Positions 1-8,973 of a stretch of DNA of 64,000 nt are shown in pieces. Both the position numbers and the translations under genes were made by a program. The DNA lies in contig NZ_CP108462.1 of the NCBI RefSeq assembly GCF_036226365.1, positions 2,418,001-2,482,000 on the forward strand, written 5' to 3'. The notes beneath the pieces are model-generated. The model worked only from the letters and a program-made list of their open reading frames with translations. It was not told the origin of the DNA and ran no database searches. This stretch comes from Streptomyces sp. NBC_01262 (GTDB lineage: Bacteria; Actinomycetota; Actinomycetes; Streptomycetales; Streptomycetaceae). Numbering within the stretch: the stretch's first letter is position 1; each line of letters opens with the position of its first letter.

Positions 1-117
1 TCCATCGTGTCGGCAGGAAAAATAACGTTTTCAGATTTCGTGCCGGAGATGGCCTGTTTCCCACGCGTAACCGCCCTGCCTTCCGCCTGTCCGTGCGGCC
101 TGGCAGGATCGCGAGGC

Positions 118-1101
118 ATGGAGATCCCCCACATCGACCGGCGCCGCGCGGTACAGGCGGCTTTCGCGGCGGCGGCCGCGCTGGCGCTGCTGGTGTGGTG
201 GCTGCTGCCGGCGGACGGGCCGTCGTATCCGAAGGGCCCGGTGGCCTTCTCGACCGGCGTGCGCAACGGGGTGTACGACACCTACGGAAAACTGCTGCGC
301 ACCCGTCTGGACAAGGACCTGCCGGGGGTGCGGGTCGAGCTGATGCCTTCGCAGGGGTCGGTGGACAACGTGAAGCGGGTCGCGACGGGCAAGGCCGACT
401 TCGCGATCGCCGCGGCGGACGCGGTGGCGAGCTATCACGGGCCGGGGGCGAGCCGGCTGCGGGCGTGCGCGCGGCTGTACGACGACTACATGCAGCTGGT
501 GGTGCCCGCTGACTCGCCGATCGCCTCGGTGAAGGATCTGCGCGGCAAGCGGGTGGGGATCGGGCAGAAGGACTCGGGGGTGAATCTGATCACCGGGCGG
601 CTGCTGCTGGCGGCGGGGCTGGACAAGGCGAAGGACCTCCACGCGGAGACCGTGGGGATCAATGACGCGCCGCGCATGCTGAAAAACGGGGAACTGGACG
701 CCTTCTTCTGGTCGGGCGGGCTGCCCACGAAGGCGGTGACAGACCTGGCGCAGGACATGGACATCAAGCTGGTGCAGCTGGGGGACCTGGTGGACAAGCT
801 GCCCGCGGTGAGCGACGGGCAGAACTTCTACCGGTCGGCGGTGATGCCGGCGGACGCGTACGAGGACATCCAGGGCGGCAAGGCGGTGCGGACGCTCGCG
901 GTGGCGAACCTGTTGGTCACGACCGACCGCGCGGACGCGGGGCTGGTGGAGCGGATCACCCGCACCGTGATCGACAGCCGGGACGGGATCGGCGCGCTGG
1001 TGCATGCCGCGCAACTGGTGGACCTGCGCACGGCGGTGTTCACCGATCCGCTGGAGCTTCATGAGGGGGCCGTTCGCTATTACCGATCCGTAAAACCGTA
1101 G
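118..1101 (+). CDS. TAXI-family TRAP transporter solute-binding protein
   Basis: Predicted extracellular solute-binding protein of the TAXI type, which normally delivers organic acids or amino acids to a TRAP permease. The start is set at the ATG followed by residues MEIPHIDRRR. The ORF stays open upstream to a GTG at position 7, but that extension has no signal-like character. A positively charged N terminus and one hydrophobic stretch (about residues 10-30) act as signal or anchor. The body carries features typical of the family: FSTGVRNGVYDTYG, the alternation KVATGKADFAI, and DLRGKRVGIG. No TRAP membrane subunit lies nearby, so it may feed a sensor rather than a permease. It is followed on the same strand by a kinase with its own binding domain, suggesting a sensing role. 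The family call is firm; the ligand is unknown. Confidence 0.85.
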   Translation: MEIPHIDRRRAVQAAFAAAAALALLVWWLLPADGPSYPKGPVAFSTGVRNGVYDTYGKLLRTRLDKDLPGVRVELMPSQGSVDNVKRVATGKADFAIAAADAVASYHGPGASRLRACARLYDDYMQLVVPADSPIASVKDLRGKRVGIGQKDSGVNLITGRLLLAAGLDKAKDLHAETVGINDAPRMLKNGELDAFFWSGGLPTKAVTDLAQDMDIKLVQLGDLVDKLPAVSDGQNFYRSAVMPADAYEDIQGGKAVRTLAVANLLVTTDRADAGLVERITRTVIDSRDGIGALVHAAQLVDLRTAVFTDPLELHEGAVRYYRSVKP

Positions 1102-1236
1102 GAGATTCCTGCAACTGGTAGCCCGCTTCGGGTCATTGCGCCCCGACATGTGATCATCTTTCGCCCCGGGGCCGATGTTCTTCGGGGTCGGCGCCCCATA
1201 ATCTGTTGCCGACCACGTACCGATGGGGGCACACGC

Positions 1237-3072
1237 ATGAGTTCTGGGGGCTTGCCGCACACCCTCATCGGAGGGCGCTACGAGTTGCAGCGTCAGCTGG
1301 GGCGCGGCGGCATGGGCGTGGTCTGGGAGGCGTACGACAACCGGCTGAGCCGGCAGGTCGCGGTGAAGGAGCTGCTGTTCCGGGGCGCGATGGACCCGGA
1401 CACGCAGGCGCAGTGGGTGGAGCGGGCGCGGCGGGAGGCGCAGGCGATCGCGCGGATCGGCCATGAGCATGTGGTCGCGGTCCATGACGTGATCGAGGCC
1501 GAGGGCCAGGTCTGGATCGTGATGGAGCAGGTCAACCCGCATTCGCTGGCGGACCAGTTGCGCGAGCAGGGGCGGCTGCCGGCCCTGCACGCGGCGCGGA
1601 TCGGCCTGGAGGTGCTGCGCGGGCTGCGGGCGGTGCACGCGGCGGGGGTGCTGCACCGCGATGTGAAGCCGCACAACATCCTCTTCCGGCGCGACGGCCG
1701 TGCGGTGCTCATGGACTTCGGGATCGCGACCTTCGAGGGCGCGGCCCAGGTGACCCGGCTGCACGAGACGGTGGGCACACCGCAGTACCTGGCCCCTGAG
1801 CTGGCGCTGCCGGCCGACCGGACGCCGCGTGAGGCGACCCCGGCGGCGGATCTGTGGTCGCTGGGCGTGACGCTGTACGAGACGGTCGAGGGCCGCGCGC
1901 CTTTCCGCGGCCCGACTCCGTACGAGGTGCTGGAGGCGGTCCGCACCACCGAGCCGCCGCCGATGCAGCACGCGGGGCCGTTGCGCCCGCTGATCGAGGG
2001 CCTGCTGGCCAAGGACCCGGCGGAGCGGCTCACGGCGGAGCGCGCCGAGCGGCTGCTGCAGCACGTCGCCCAGGAGACCCCGGCCCCGCTGGCCGGATAC
2101 CCGACGGGCTACGACCCGCAGGCAACCCAGCTCACCGCGCCGCCCGGCCCGCCTCCTCCGCCGGAGGAGGCGGAAGCGCCGCATGCGCAGGAGCGCCCCC
2201 TGCGGCGCTGGCTGGCGATCACGGCGGGAGTGGTGGGCCTGGCGGTGCTGGCGACGGCGGGCTGGTTCGCCGTGGACCGCATGCGCACGCCGGACGGGCC
2301 TGCGCTGTCCAGCTCGGCGACGTATCAGGCCGCCAAGAAGCGCGGCTATCTGCTCATCGGCGTCAAGAAGGACCAGCCGGGCCTCAGCGAGGCCTCGAAG
2401 ACCGCGAGGGGCGGCTACGAGGGCTTCGACATCGACCTGGCCTGGGCCATCGCCAAGCGGCTCGGCTTCAGCGATGTGCACTTCCTGGTGGTCGACACAC
2501 AGAGCCGCGAATACCGGCTCAGCTCCGGGCAGGTCGACCTGATAGTGGCCAGCTACTCGATCACCGCGGAGCGCAAGAAGTCGGTGGACTTCGCCGGCCC
2601 CTATTACCAGGCGGGCCAGGACTTCCTCGTACGCTCCGACGAGACGGGCATCAACGGCACCCAGGATCTGAACGGCCGCGATGTCTGCACGGTGACCGAC
2701 TCGACCCCCGCCGAGCGGCTGCGCACGGAGTACCCGCAGATAAAGACCGAGCTGCGCGCCTCCTACGGCCAGTGCGTTACCCAGCTGCTGGCCGGCCAGG
2801 TCGACGCGGTCTCCACGGACGACATCATCCTGGCCGGCTACCGCGCCCAGCACCCGAAGCAGCTGCGGCTGCTGAACGTCCCGTTCGGCGAGGAGTTCTA
2901 CGGGGTCGGGCTGGACAAGGACGAGCCGGCGCTCAAGAGCGTCGTCTGCGACGCGATAAAGGAAGACATCGCGTCGGGTGCCTGGGTCGCTTCCTACGCC
3001 AAGCACCTGAAGCCGCTGACGAACAAGGAGCTGAACGACCAGCGGCCGCCCGAGCAGACGGAGTGCTCCTGA
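1237..3072 (+). CDS. Membrane Ser/Thr protein kinase fused to an extracellular glutamate-type binding domain
   Basis: A 611-residue Hanks-type kinase. The glycine loop GRGGMGVV is near residues 22-29, the ATP lysine (VAVKE) near 44, HRDVKPHN near 140-147 and DFG near 160. A Pro-rich linker leads to one membrane segment at about 325-345. Residues from about 360 to the end form a family-3 solute-binding domain that resembles GluB encoded 3 kb away: GYEGFDIDLAWAIAKRL, RKKSVDFAGPYYQAGQDFLV and AGQVDAVSTDD have direct counterparts there. The usual PASTA repeats are absent. The start is the ATG with GGGGG 8 nt upstream; an ATG 87 bp earlier lacks a ribosome site. I infer that the kinase reads out extracellular glutamate or a related amino acid through a binding domain derived from a transporter. 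Its substrates are unknown. It converges on gluK. Confidence 0.93.
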   Translation: MSSGGLPHTLIGGRYELQRQLGRGGMGVVWEAYDNRLSRQVAVKELLFRGAMDPDTQAQWVERARREAQAIARIGHEHVVAVHDVIEAEGQVWIVMEQVNPHSLADQLREQGRLPALHAARIGLEVLRGLRAVHAAGVLHRDVKPHNILFRRDGRAVLMDFGIATFEGAAQVTRLHETVGTPQYLAPELALPADRTPREATPAADLWSLGVTLYETVEGRAPFRGPTPYEVLEAVRTTEPPPMQHAGPLRPLIEGLLAKDPAERLTAERAERLLQHVAQETPAPLAGYPTGYDPQATQLTAPPGPPPPPEEAEAPHAQERPLRRWLAITAGVVGLAVLATAGWFAVDRMRTPDGPALSSSATYQAAKKRGYLLIGVKKDQPGLSEASKTARGGYEGFDIDLAWAIAKRLGFSDVHFLVVDTQSREYRLSSGQVDLIVASYSITAERKKSVDFAGPYYQAGQDFLVRSDETGINGTQDLNGRDVCTVTDSTPAERLRTEYPQIKTELRASYGQCVTQLLAGQVDAVSTDDIILAGYRAQHPKQLRLLNVPFGEEFYGVGLDKDEPALKSVVCDAIKEDIASGAWVASYAKHLKPLTNKELNDQRPPEQTECS

Positions 3073-3087
3073 GCGGGGCGCCGCCCG

Positions 3088-4470
3088 CTACGGCGCCGTG
3101 CGCGGGACGGTGAGCGTCACACGCAGGCCGTGCGGGTCGCCGGGCGCGTAGGAGATCGTGCCGCCGCCCTGGCCGAGCAGGACGCGGGCGATGGACAGGC
3201 CGAGGCCGGAGCCGTCGATGTTCTGGTGGCGGGAGGAGCGCCAGAAGCGGTCGCCGATGCGGGAGATCTCGTCGTCGGTGAGGCCGGGGCCGCCATCGGC
3301 GACGATCACGGCGACGCTTTCGCCACGCACTTCGGTCGAAACCCGGACACACTCACCTTGTGGGGTGAATTTCAGGGCGTTGTCGACGACGGCGTCCAGC
3401 GCGCTGGACAGCGCGACCGGGTCCGCCCAGCCGGTGGCGGCGGCCACGCCCGCGTAGTCCAGCTCCACGCCTTCGCGGACCGCGACCGGCAGCCAGGCCT
3501 CGACCCGCTCGGCGGCGAGATCGGCGATGTCGGTGAGGGCGAGGTCGGCCTCGGCGTGCTCGGCCAGGGCGAGACCGAGGAGGTCGTCGAGGACGGAGGC
3601 GAGGCGTTTGCCCTCCTCCCGGACCTTGCCGATCTCCTCATGGCCGTCGGGGAGTTCGAGGCCGAGCAGTTCGATGCGCAGCAGCAGCGCGGACAGCGGG
3701 TTGCGCAACTGGTGGGAGGCGTCGGCGACGAAGGCGCGCTGCTGGTCCAGGACCTCCTCGACGTTGTCGGCCATCTCGTTGAAGGAATGGGCCAGCCTGC
3801 GCAGTTCGGGCGGCCCGCCGGCCGCCGCGACACGGGACTTCATGCGCCCGGTGGCGATGTCGTGGGTGACCCGGTCCAGGATCCGCACCGGCCGCAGCAC
3901 CCAGCCGGCCAGCCGGAAGGCGGCCATGACGGCCACGACCATGGCCGCGAGCTCTCCGGCGGCCAGCAGCAGCCAGCCGCGCAGGGTGCGCCAGCGCATG
4001 GCGCTGGTGGGCGAGTCGGTGAGGACGACCGCGATCACGTCGCCGTCCCGGACCACCGGCGAGGCGACAGCGAGCGTGCCGTGCTGCCAGGGCCAGACCT
4101 GCCGTGGGTCGTGGCTGCGGCGGCCGGCCCGGGCCTCGGCGTACGCGGTCTGCGCCTCGCCCCGCGCGGGGAGCGTCCAGCTCCTGGGGGCCACCGCGAT
4201 CGGCTTGCCGTTGCGGTCGAAGACCCCGGCCTGGATGCCGTACAGCTCGTGGTAGCGGCTCAGCTCCGTCTGCAGGGTGCTGCGGCGCTCGTCGTCGGCG
4301 CCCCCGGTGACGTACTGGGCGAGCGCCGCGAAGCGGGTGGTGTCGTCGATCCGGTCGACGACGACGCGCTGCTGCTGGGCGGCGGCCAGGCTCGCGGCGA
4401 GCGGGAAGCCCAGGGCGAGCAGGACACCGGCCATCAGGACGATGAGCAGCGGGAGCAGGCGTGAGCGCAA
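3088..4470 (-). CDS. gluK: Sensor histidine kinase (GluK-like)
   Basis: A 460-residue membrane sensor kinase. One transmembrane segment lies near residues 5-30, followed by an extracytoplasmic domain (about 35-150), a second segment, a HAMP linker (RPVRILDRVTHDIATG), a dimerisation helix with the phospho-acceptor in FVADASHQLRNPLSALL, and an ATPase domain with N, G1 (DGGPGLTDDEISRIG) and G2 (GSGLGLSIA) boxes. Translation appears to begin at TTG, 9 nt after the stop of the response regulator; no better start precedes the first membrane helix. From established knowledge, Streptomyces coelicolor GluR-GluK senses glutamate and controls the adjacent gluABCD operon. The same gene order here supports the names. 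It is co-transcribed with gluR, which lies upstream. Confidence 0.88.
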   Translation of the reverse strand: MRSRLLPLLIVLMAGVLLALGFPLAASLAAAQQQRVVVDRIDDTTRFAALAQYVTGGADDERRSTLQTELSRYHELYGIQAGVFDRNGKPIAVAPRSWTLPARGEAQTAYAEARAGRRSHDPRQVWPWQHGTLAVASPVVRDGDVIAVVLTDSPTSAMRWRTLRGWLLLAAGELAAMVVAVMAAFRLAGWVLRPVRILDRVTHDIATGRMKSRVAAAGGPPELRRLAHSFNEMADNVEEVLDQQRAFVADASHQLRNPLSALLLRIELLGLELPDGHEEIGKVREEGKRLASVLDDLLGLALAEHAEADLALTDIADLAAERVEAWLPVAVREGVELDYAGVAAATGWADPVALSSALDAVVDNALKFTPQGECVRVSTEVRGESVAVIVADGGPGLTDDEISRIGDRFWRSSRHQNIDGSGLGLSIARVLLGQGGGTISYAPGDPHGLRVTLTVPRTAP

Positions 4471-4479
4471 GGTGCGGGC

Positions 4480-5196
4480 CTAGCCGGGGATGACCAGGCG
4501 GTAACCGACCCCGCGTACGGTCTCGATGAGCGCGGGCAGCCGCAGCTTGGAGCGCAGGGAGGCGACGTGCACCTCCAGGGTGCGGCCGGTGCCCTCCCAG
4601 CTCGTCCGCCAGACCTCGCTGATGATCTGCTCCCGGCGGAAGACCACGCCCGGCCGCTGCGCGAGCAGCGCCAGCAGGTCGAACTCCTTGCGGGTGAGCG
4701 CGATGTCCTCGCCGTCCACGGTGACCTTGCGGGTCGGCAGCTCCAGGGAGATCGCACCGAGCCGCAGCGCGCCGGGCGGCTTGCGCATGACGGGGTCCTG
4801 GGCGGCGGGCAGCGCCTCGACCGCTTCCTGCGCATGACGGCGGGCGACGGCGTGGATGCGGGCGAGCAGTTCGCCGGTGTCGTACGGCTTGACCACGTAG
4901 TCGTCGGCGCCGAGATTGAGGCCGTGGATCCGGGAGCGTACGTCGGCCCGCGCGGTGACCATGATCACCGGAATGGTGGCCCGGCGGCGGATCCGGCTGC
5001 ACACCTCGAAGCCGTCCTGGTCCGGCAGGCCGAGGTCGAGCAGCACGACGTCGTACGCGGGGCCGTGGTCGGGCAGCAGGGCGTGCAGCGCCTCCTCGCC
5101 GTTGCGCGCGTGCGTCACCGACAGGCCGTGCTTGCCGAGCACGGCGGCCAGCGCCGCGGCGACCCGTTCGTCGTCCTCCACAAGCAGCAGTCGCAT
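4480..5196 (-). CDS. gluR: OmpR/PhoB-type response regulator (GluR-like)
   Basis: A 238-residue response regulator. The receiver domain begins MRLLLVEDDERVAAAL, with the phospho-accepting Asp in DVVLLDLGLPD, the switch Thr in VMVTARAD and Lys in DYVVKPY. A winged-helix trans_reg_C domain ends in RTLEVHVASLRSKL and VRGVGYRLV. The start at 5196 is chosen because AGGGAGG lies just upstream and the receiver fold begins there, although an in-frame extension exists. It leads a two-gene operon with the histidine kinase and is divergent from gluA, so the shared intergenic region is the obvious target. By analogy with S. coelicolor GluR it should control gluABCD in response to glutamate; no binding site is proven here. 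Confidence 0.9.
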   Translation of the reverse strand: MRLLLVEDDERVAAALAAVLGKHGLSVTHARNGEEALHALLPDHGPAYDVVLLDLGLPDQDGFEVCSRIRRRATIPVIMVTARADVRSRIHGLNLGADDYVVKPYDTGELLARIHAVARRHAQEAVEALPAAQDPVMRKPPGALRLGAISLELPTRKVTVDGEDIALTRKEFDLLALLAQRPGVVFRREQIISEVWRTSWEGTGRTLEVHVASLRSKLRLPALIETVRGVGYRLVIPG

Positions 5197-5489
5197 CGCG
5201 AGCCCTCCCTTCACGTCCCGGCTTCGGTCACGCCGCACAGTCCGGTATTCCGACGTTTCGGCAATGATGCCTCTTCCCGGAATACAGACGGATGATCGTC
5301 AGGTCCGTCAAGGCCGCTCCGCACCGTTCGGGTGACTGTTACACGGCCGGTACGCGTCACGGAAGCGCGATCACCCATTGTGATGTGCGGTGGCCGGATC
5401 GTAATCCTCAAGTTCCGCTCAGATGTGGTGACCGAGCGTGGTGATCATTCATAGGGTCTTCCTAACCGACAAGGATGGAGCGCCTGGCG
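5197..5489. promoter_or_regulatory. Divergent gluR / gluA control region
   Basis: A 293-bp stretch between the divergent starts of gluR and gluA, expected to hold both promoters and the GluR target. A direct repeat GTGGTGAC / GTGGTGAT lies at 5425-5432 and 5438-5445 (13 bp start to start), in the spacing range of OmpR-type regulators, about 45 bp before the gluA start. This is a candidate only; I cannot assign -35 and -10 boxes with confidence. Confidence 0.45.
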
Positions 5490-6275
5490 ATGACCGAAGT
5501 CCCGGTGACCGAGGACGCCGTACCCGTACCGCCGGCGCCCGGCGACCTGGTCGTACTGGAGGACGTCAACAAACACTTCGGCGCCCTGCACGTGCTCCAG
5601 GACATCGACCTGACCATCGCGCGCGGCGAGGTCGTGGTCGTCATCGGGCCGTCCGGGTCCGGTAAGTCGACGCTGTGCCGGGCCATCAACCGCCTGGAGA
5701 CGATCGACTCGGGCCGTATCGCGATCGACGGCCGGCCGCTGCCCGCCGAGGGCCGGGAACTGGCCCGGCTGCGGGCCGATGTCGGCATGGTGTTCCAGTC
5801 GTTCAACCTCTTCGCGCACAAGACGGTGCTGGAGAATGTGACGCTCGGCCAGATCAAGGTGCGCAGGTCGGACAAGAAGGCCGCCGAGGCGAAGGCCCGT
5901 ACCCTGCTGGACCGGGTGGGCGTGGGAAGCCAGGCGGACAAGTACCCGGCGCAGCTGTCGGGCGGTCAGCAGCAGCGTGTGGCGATTGCGCGCGCATTGG
6001 CGATGGATCCGAAGGTGATGCTCTTCGACGAGCCGACTTCCGCCCTCGATCCTGAGATGATCAACGAGGTTCTGGAGGTCATGCAGCAACTTGCCAGGGA
6101 CGGCATGACGATGATCGTCGTGACTCACGAGATGGGCTTCGCGCGGTCCGCCGCCAACCGTGTCGTCTTCATGGCGGACGGGCGGATCGTCGAGCAGGCG
6201 ACCCCGGACCAGTTCTTCAGCAATCCTCGGAGCGACCGGGCCAAGGACTTCCTGTCCAAGATCCTCCACCACTGA
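5490..6275 (+). CDS. gluA: Glutamate ABC transporter ATP-binding protein
   Basis: ATPase of the polar amino acid (PAAT) importer family. It shows the Walker [11 protein letters not shown]-loop MVFQSFNLF, signature [15 protein letters not shown], Walker [15 protein letters not shown] and switch histidine VTHEMGF. The ATG at 5490 ([10 protein letters not shown]) has AAGGATGGAG about 10 nt upstream. An in-frame ATG at 5475 sits inside that ribosome site, so I reject it. It is the first gene of gluABCD, divergent from gluR, and energises uptake through the GluC-GluD pore. Confidence 0.95.
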   Translation: MTEVPVTEDAVPVPPAPGDLVVLEDVNKHFGALHVLQDIDLTIARGEVVVVIGPSGSGKSTLCRAINRLETIDSGRIAIDGRPLPAEGRELARLRADVGMVFQSFNLFAHKTVLENVTLGQIKVRRSDKKAAEAKARTLLDRVGVGSQADKYPAQLSGGQQQRVAIARALAMDPKVMLFDEPTSALDPEMINEVLEVMQQLARDGMTMIVVTHEMGFARSAANRVVFMADGRIVEQATPDQFFSNPRSDRAKDFLSKILHH

Positions 6276-6339
6276 CGGTGGGCAGGCCCGCAGCGACCAG
6301 GGTTCCGATGCCCCACAACTTCGAGAAGGATGCCCGCAC

Positions 6340-7263
6340 ATGAACCTCCGCAAGACCACCGCCGCCGCGTTCGCCGTCGTGGCCCTCGCCGCGTCCGTCA
6401 CGGCCTGCGGCAAGTCCGGTTCCCCCGGCGCCAGTGCCGCCCCGAGCGCGAGCGGCAACGGCGCGAGCGCGGCGGCGACCCTGTCGGCGTATCCGACCAA
6501 GTCCGGGGTGAAGCTGAGCGGTTCGCCGACCTTCGACCGCATCACGAAGAACGGTTCCATCACCATCGGCGTGAAGGCCGACCAGCCGAACCTGGGCTTC
6601 GAGGACCCGGCCACCAAGACGTACTCGGGCTTCGACATCGAGATCGCCAAGATGGTCGCGGCGGACCTGGGCTACGGCCTGGACAAGATCAAGTTCAAGA
6701 CCATCGAGTCGGCGGCCCGAGAGGACGCGATCAAGGGCGGCCAGGTCGACCTCTACGTCGGTACGTACACAATCAACGACGAGCGCAAGAAGCTGGTCTC
6801 CTTCGCCGGCCCGTACTTCATCGCCGGGCAGGACCTGCTGGTCAAGAAGGACAGCACCATCAAGGACAAGGCCGACCTGAAGGGCAAGAAGGTCTGCTCG
6901 GTGACCGGCTCGACCTCGCTGACCCGCATCAAGAACCTGGTCCCCGGCGCGAAGCCCGTGGAGTACGGTTCCTACTCGCTCTGCGTCGAAAACCTGCAGT
7001 CCGGCCAGGTCGACGCGGTGACCACGGACGACGCGATCCTCCAGGGCTACGCGGGGCAGTACGCCGGCACCCTCAAGGCGCTCGGCAAGCCCTTCTCCGA
7101 GGAGCCCTACGGCATCGGCCTCGCCAAGGGCGACACGGTGCTCCAGCAGGCCGTCAATGCCGCGCTGAAGGCCCACGAGGACAACGGCGACTGGCAGAAG
7201 GCCTACGACGCCACGCTGGGCAAGTCGGGCAACACGGCCACGATCCCCCCGCTGGACTCCTGA
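6340..7263 (+). CDS. gluB: Glutamate-binding lipoprotein
   Basis: Family-3 solute-binding protein of 307 residues. It has a lipoprotein signal: a basic N terminus (MNLRKTT), a hydrophobic core and a lipobox ending ASVTAC, with Cys at about residue 23. A low-complexity Ala/Ser/Gly linker follows. The mature domain carries SITIGVKADQPNLGF, GFDIEIAKMVA, KLVSFAGPYF and GQVDAVTTDDAIL. The ATG has GAGAAGGA upstream. It captures glutamate outside the membrane for GluC-GluD. Its similarity to the C-terminal domain of the nearby Ser/Thr kinase indicates that one was derived from the other. A strong stem-loop follows the stop codon and may keep its message more abundant than that of the permease genes. 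Confidence 0.95.
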   Translation: MNLRKTTAAAFAVVALAASVTACGKSGSPGASAAPSASGNGASAAATLSAYPTKSGVKLSGSPTFDRITKNGSITIGVKADQPNLGFEDPATKTYSGFDIEIAKMVAADLGYGLDKIKFKTIESAAREDAIKGGQVDLYVGTYTINDERKKLVSFAGPYFIAGQDLLVKKDSTIKDKADLKGKKVCSVTGSTSLTRIKNLVPGAKPVEYGSYSLCVENLQSGQVDAVTTDDAILQGYAGQYAGTLKALGKPFSEEPYGIGLAKGDTVLQQAVNAALKAHEDNGDWQKAYDATLGKSGNTATIPPLDS

Positions 7264-7297
7264 CCACGGCCCCTGACCGGCGACCGTGCCTGAGACT

Positions 7298-7328
7298 CGC
7301 CGACGGCCCCTTGTACGGGCCGTCGGCG
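7298..7328 (+). terminator. Intra-operon stem-loop between gluB and gluC
   Basis: A perfect 12-bp inverted repeat (CGCCGACGGCCC, 7-nt loop, GGGCCGTCGGCG) with no T-tract lies between gluB and gluC. In binding-protein operons such structures usually cause partial termination or protect the upstream message, giving more binding protein than permease. Confidence 0.75.
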
Positions 7329-7365
7329 CGCCCCCTCCCGGCCTTCCGGAGAATCGATAAAAGCG

Positions 7366-8013
7366 ATGAACGTACTGCTCGACCATTTCGCGCTGTTCCG
7401 TGAAGGCTTCCTGGGCACCGTCGAACTGACCGCGCTCAGCGGACTGATCGCGCTCGTGCTGGGCGTGGTCATAGCCGCCTTCCGCGTGTCGCCGGTCCCG
7501 CCGCTGCGGTACTTCGGCGCCACCTGGGTGCTGCTGTTCCGCAACACCCCGCTCACGCTGCTCTTCTTCGTCGTCGTGCTGGCCCTGCCACGACTGGGCC
7601 TGAACACCTGGAGCTTCTTCCAGCTGGCCGTCCTGGCCCTGAGCACCTACACGTCGGCGTTCGTCTGCGAGGCGGTGCGCTCCGGCATCAACACCGTGCC
7701 GCTGGGCCAGGCGGAGGCCGCCCGCAGCATCGGCATGACCTTCACCCAGACGCTGCGGCTGATCGTGCTGCCCCAGGCCACCCGCACCGCCCTGCCGCCC
7801 ATCGGGAGCCTGATGATCGCCCTCACCAGGAACTCCGCGATCGCCGGTGGCTTCAGCGTCTTCGAGCTGTTCAGCGTGCAGAAGACGCTCAGCGAGGAGG
7901 GCTACGGCATCTGGACCATCTTCGTCTGGGTGGCCGCCGCCTATTTGCTCCTCGCGTTCGCGATCAGCGCGCTGTTCCGCTTCCTGGAGAACCGGATGGC
8001 GGTGGCCCGATGA
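7366..8013 (+). CDS. gluC: Glutamate ABC transporter permease
   Basis: A 215-residue PAAT-family permease with about five membrane segments. The EAA-type loop reads EAARSIGMTFTQTLRLIVLPQATRTALPP, preceded by FRNTPLTLLFF, typical of HisM-type subunits. It pairs with GluD to form the pore driven by GluA. Its stop overlaps the gluD start by 4 bp (ATGA), so the two are translationally coupled. Confidence 0.93.
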   Translation: MNVLLDHFALFREGFLGTVELTALSGLIALVLGVVIAAFRVSPVPPLRYFGATWVLLFRNTPLTLLFFVVVLALPRLGLNTWSFFQLAVLALSTYTSAFVCEAVRSGINTVPLGQAEAARSIGMTFTQTLRLIVLPQATRTALPPIGSLMIALTRNSAIAGGFSVFELFSVQKTLSEEGYGIWTIFVWVAAAYLLLAFAISALFRFLENRMAVAR

Positions 8014-8858
8014 GCGCGAGTGTCCTGTACGACGCCCCCGGCCCCAGGGCCCGGACGCGCAACAAGATCATCGGTGCGGCCGCGGTCGCCGGCATCCTCG
8101 GCCTGCTGTACTTCGTCTGGTACCGCCTCGACCGGGCCGGCCAGTTCGACGCCTACCTGTGGGACCCGTTCCAGTACACCGGCATCCAGCAGCGCATCGG
8201 CGAGGGCATCGTCGCCACTCTCAAGGCCTTCGCCCTGGCCGCCGTCTTCTCCCTGGTGTTCGGCGCCACGCTGGCTGCGGGACGGCTCTCCGACCACGCT
8301 CCGGTGCGGTGGGCCGCCACGACCGTCGTCGAGCTCTTCCGCGGCATGCCGCTGCTCATCATGATCTTCGCCCTGTACGTCGGGGTCTTCACCACCGAGC
8401 CGCTGTGGGCGCTGGTGATCGGCCTCACGCTCTACAACGGCGCCGTGCAGGCCGAGATCTTCCGGGCCGGCATCAACGCCGTGCCGAAGGGCCAGAGCGA
8501 GGCCGGATACGCGATCGGCCTGCGCAAGACGCAGTTGATGGTGACCGTGCTGATCCCGCAGGCGGTCCGCGCGATGCTGCCGTCGATCATCAGCCAGCTG
8601 GTGGTCACCCTCAAGGACACCTCGCTGGGCTTCATCATCACGTACGAGGAGCTGCTGTACACCGGCAAGCTCATCGCCCAGACCAGCCAGGGCTTCCCGT
8701 ACATCCCGATGGTGCTGGTCATCGCCCCGATCTACATCGCCATGTGCCTGACGCTCAGCGGGCTCGCCACCTGGATCGAACGCCGCAGCCGCCGCAGCCC
8801 CAAGGGCGCGCCGGTCGAAGCGCCGGAGGCGGAGGCCGCGGTGGCCGAAGCGGAGTGA
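8010..8858 (+). CDS. gluD: Glutamate ABC transporter permease
   Basis: A 282-residue PAAT-family permease and the partner of GluC. An N-terminal membrane segment (about residues 20-40) is followed by the conserved region ELFRGMPLLIMIFALYVGV, the cytoplasmic loop EAGYAIGLRKTQLMVTVLIPQAVRAMLP, and LVVTLKDTSLGFIITYEELL. The C-terminal tail is charged and Ala/Glu-rich (about 25 residues) and probably lies in the cytoplasm. It is the last gene of gluABCD. Confidence 0.93.
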   Translation: MSASVLYDAPGPRARTRNKIIGAAAVAGILGLLYFVWYRLDRAGQFDAYLWDPFQYTGIQQRIGEGIVATLKAFALAAVFSLVFGATLAAGRLSDHAPVRWAATTVVELFRGMPLLIMIFALYVGVFTTEPLWALVIGLTLYNGAVQAEIFRAGINAVPKGQSEAGYAIGLRKTQLMVTVLIPQAVRAMLPSIISQLVVTLKDTSLGFIITYEELLYTGKLIAQTSQGFPYIPMVLVIAPIYIAMCLTLSGLATWIERRSRRSPKGAPVEAPEAEAAVAEAE

Positions 8859-8973
8859 CGCCGCGTCAGAGTTCGCACCTGCGCACCGCGCCGACCGGCG
8901 GACGTCACTTGACGCACGCACCCGCAGTGGGTTGCATACACAATGTGACTGCACAACTTCCGGGGACCGCGCT

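Noticed and set aside
31..3006. A 991-codon open frame on the minus strand across the TAXI and kinase genes
   Set aside because: It is the antisense shadow of two well-supported plus-strand genes; its translation is Arg/Gln-rich with no domain, as expected from high-GC third-position bias.
5461..5489. gluA start at ATG 5475
   Set aside because: That ATG lies inside the AAGGATGGAG ribosome site that serves the ATG at 5490.
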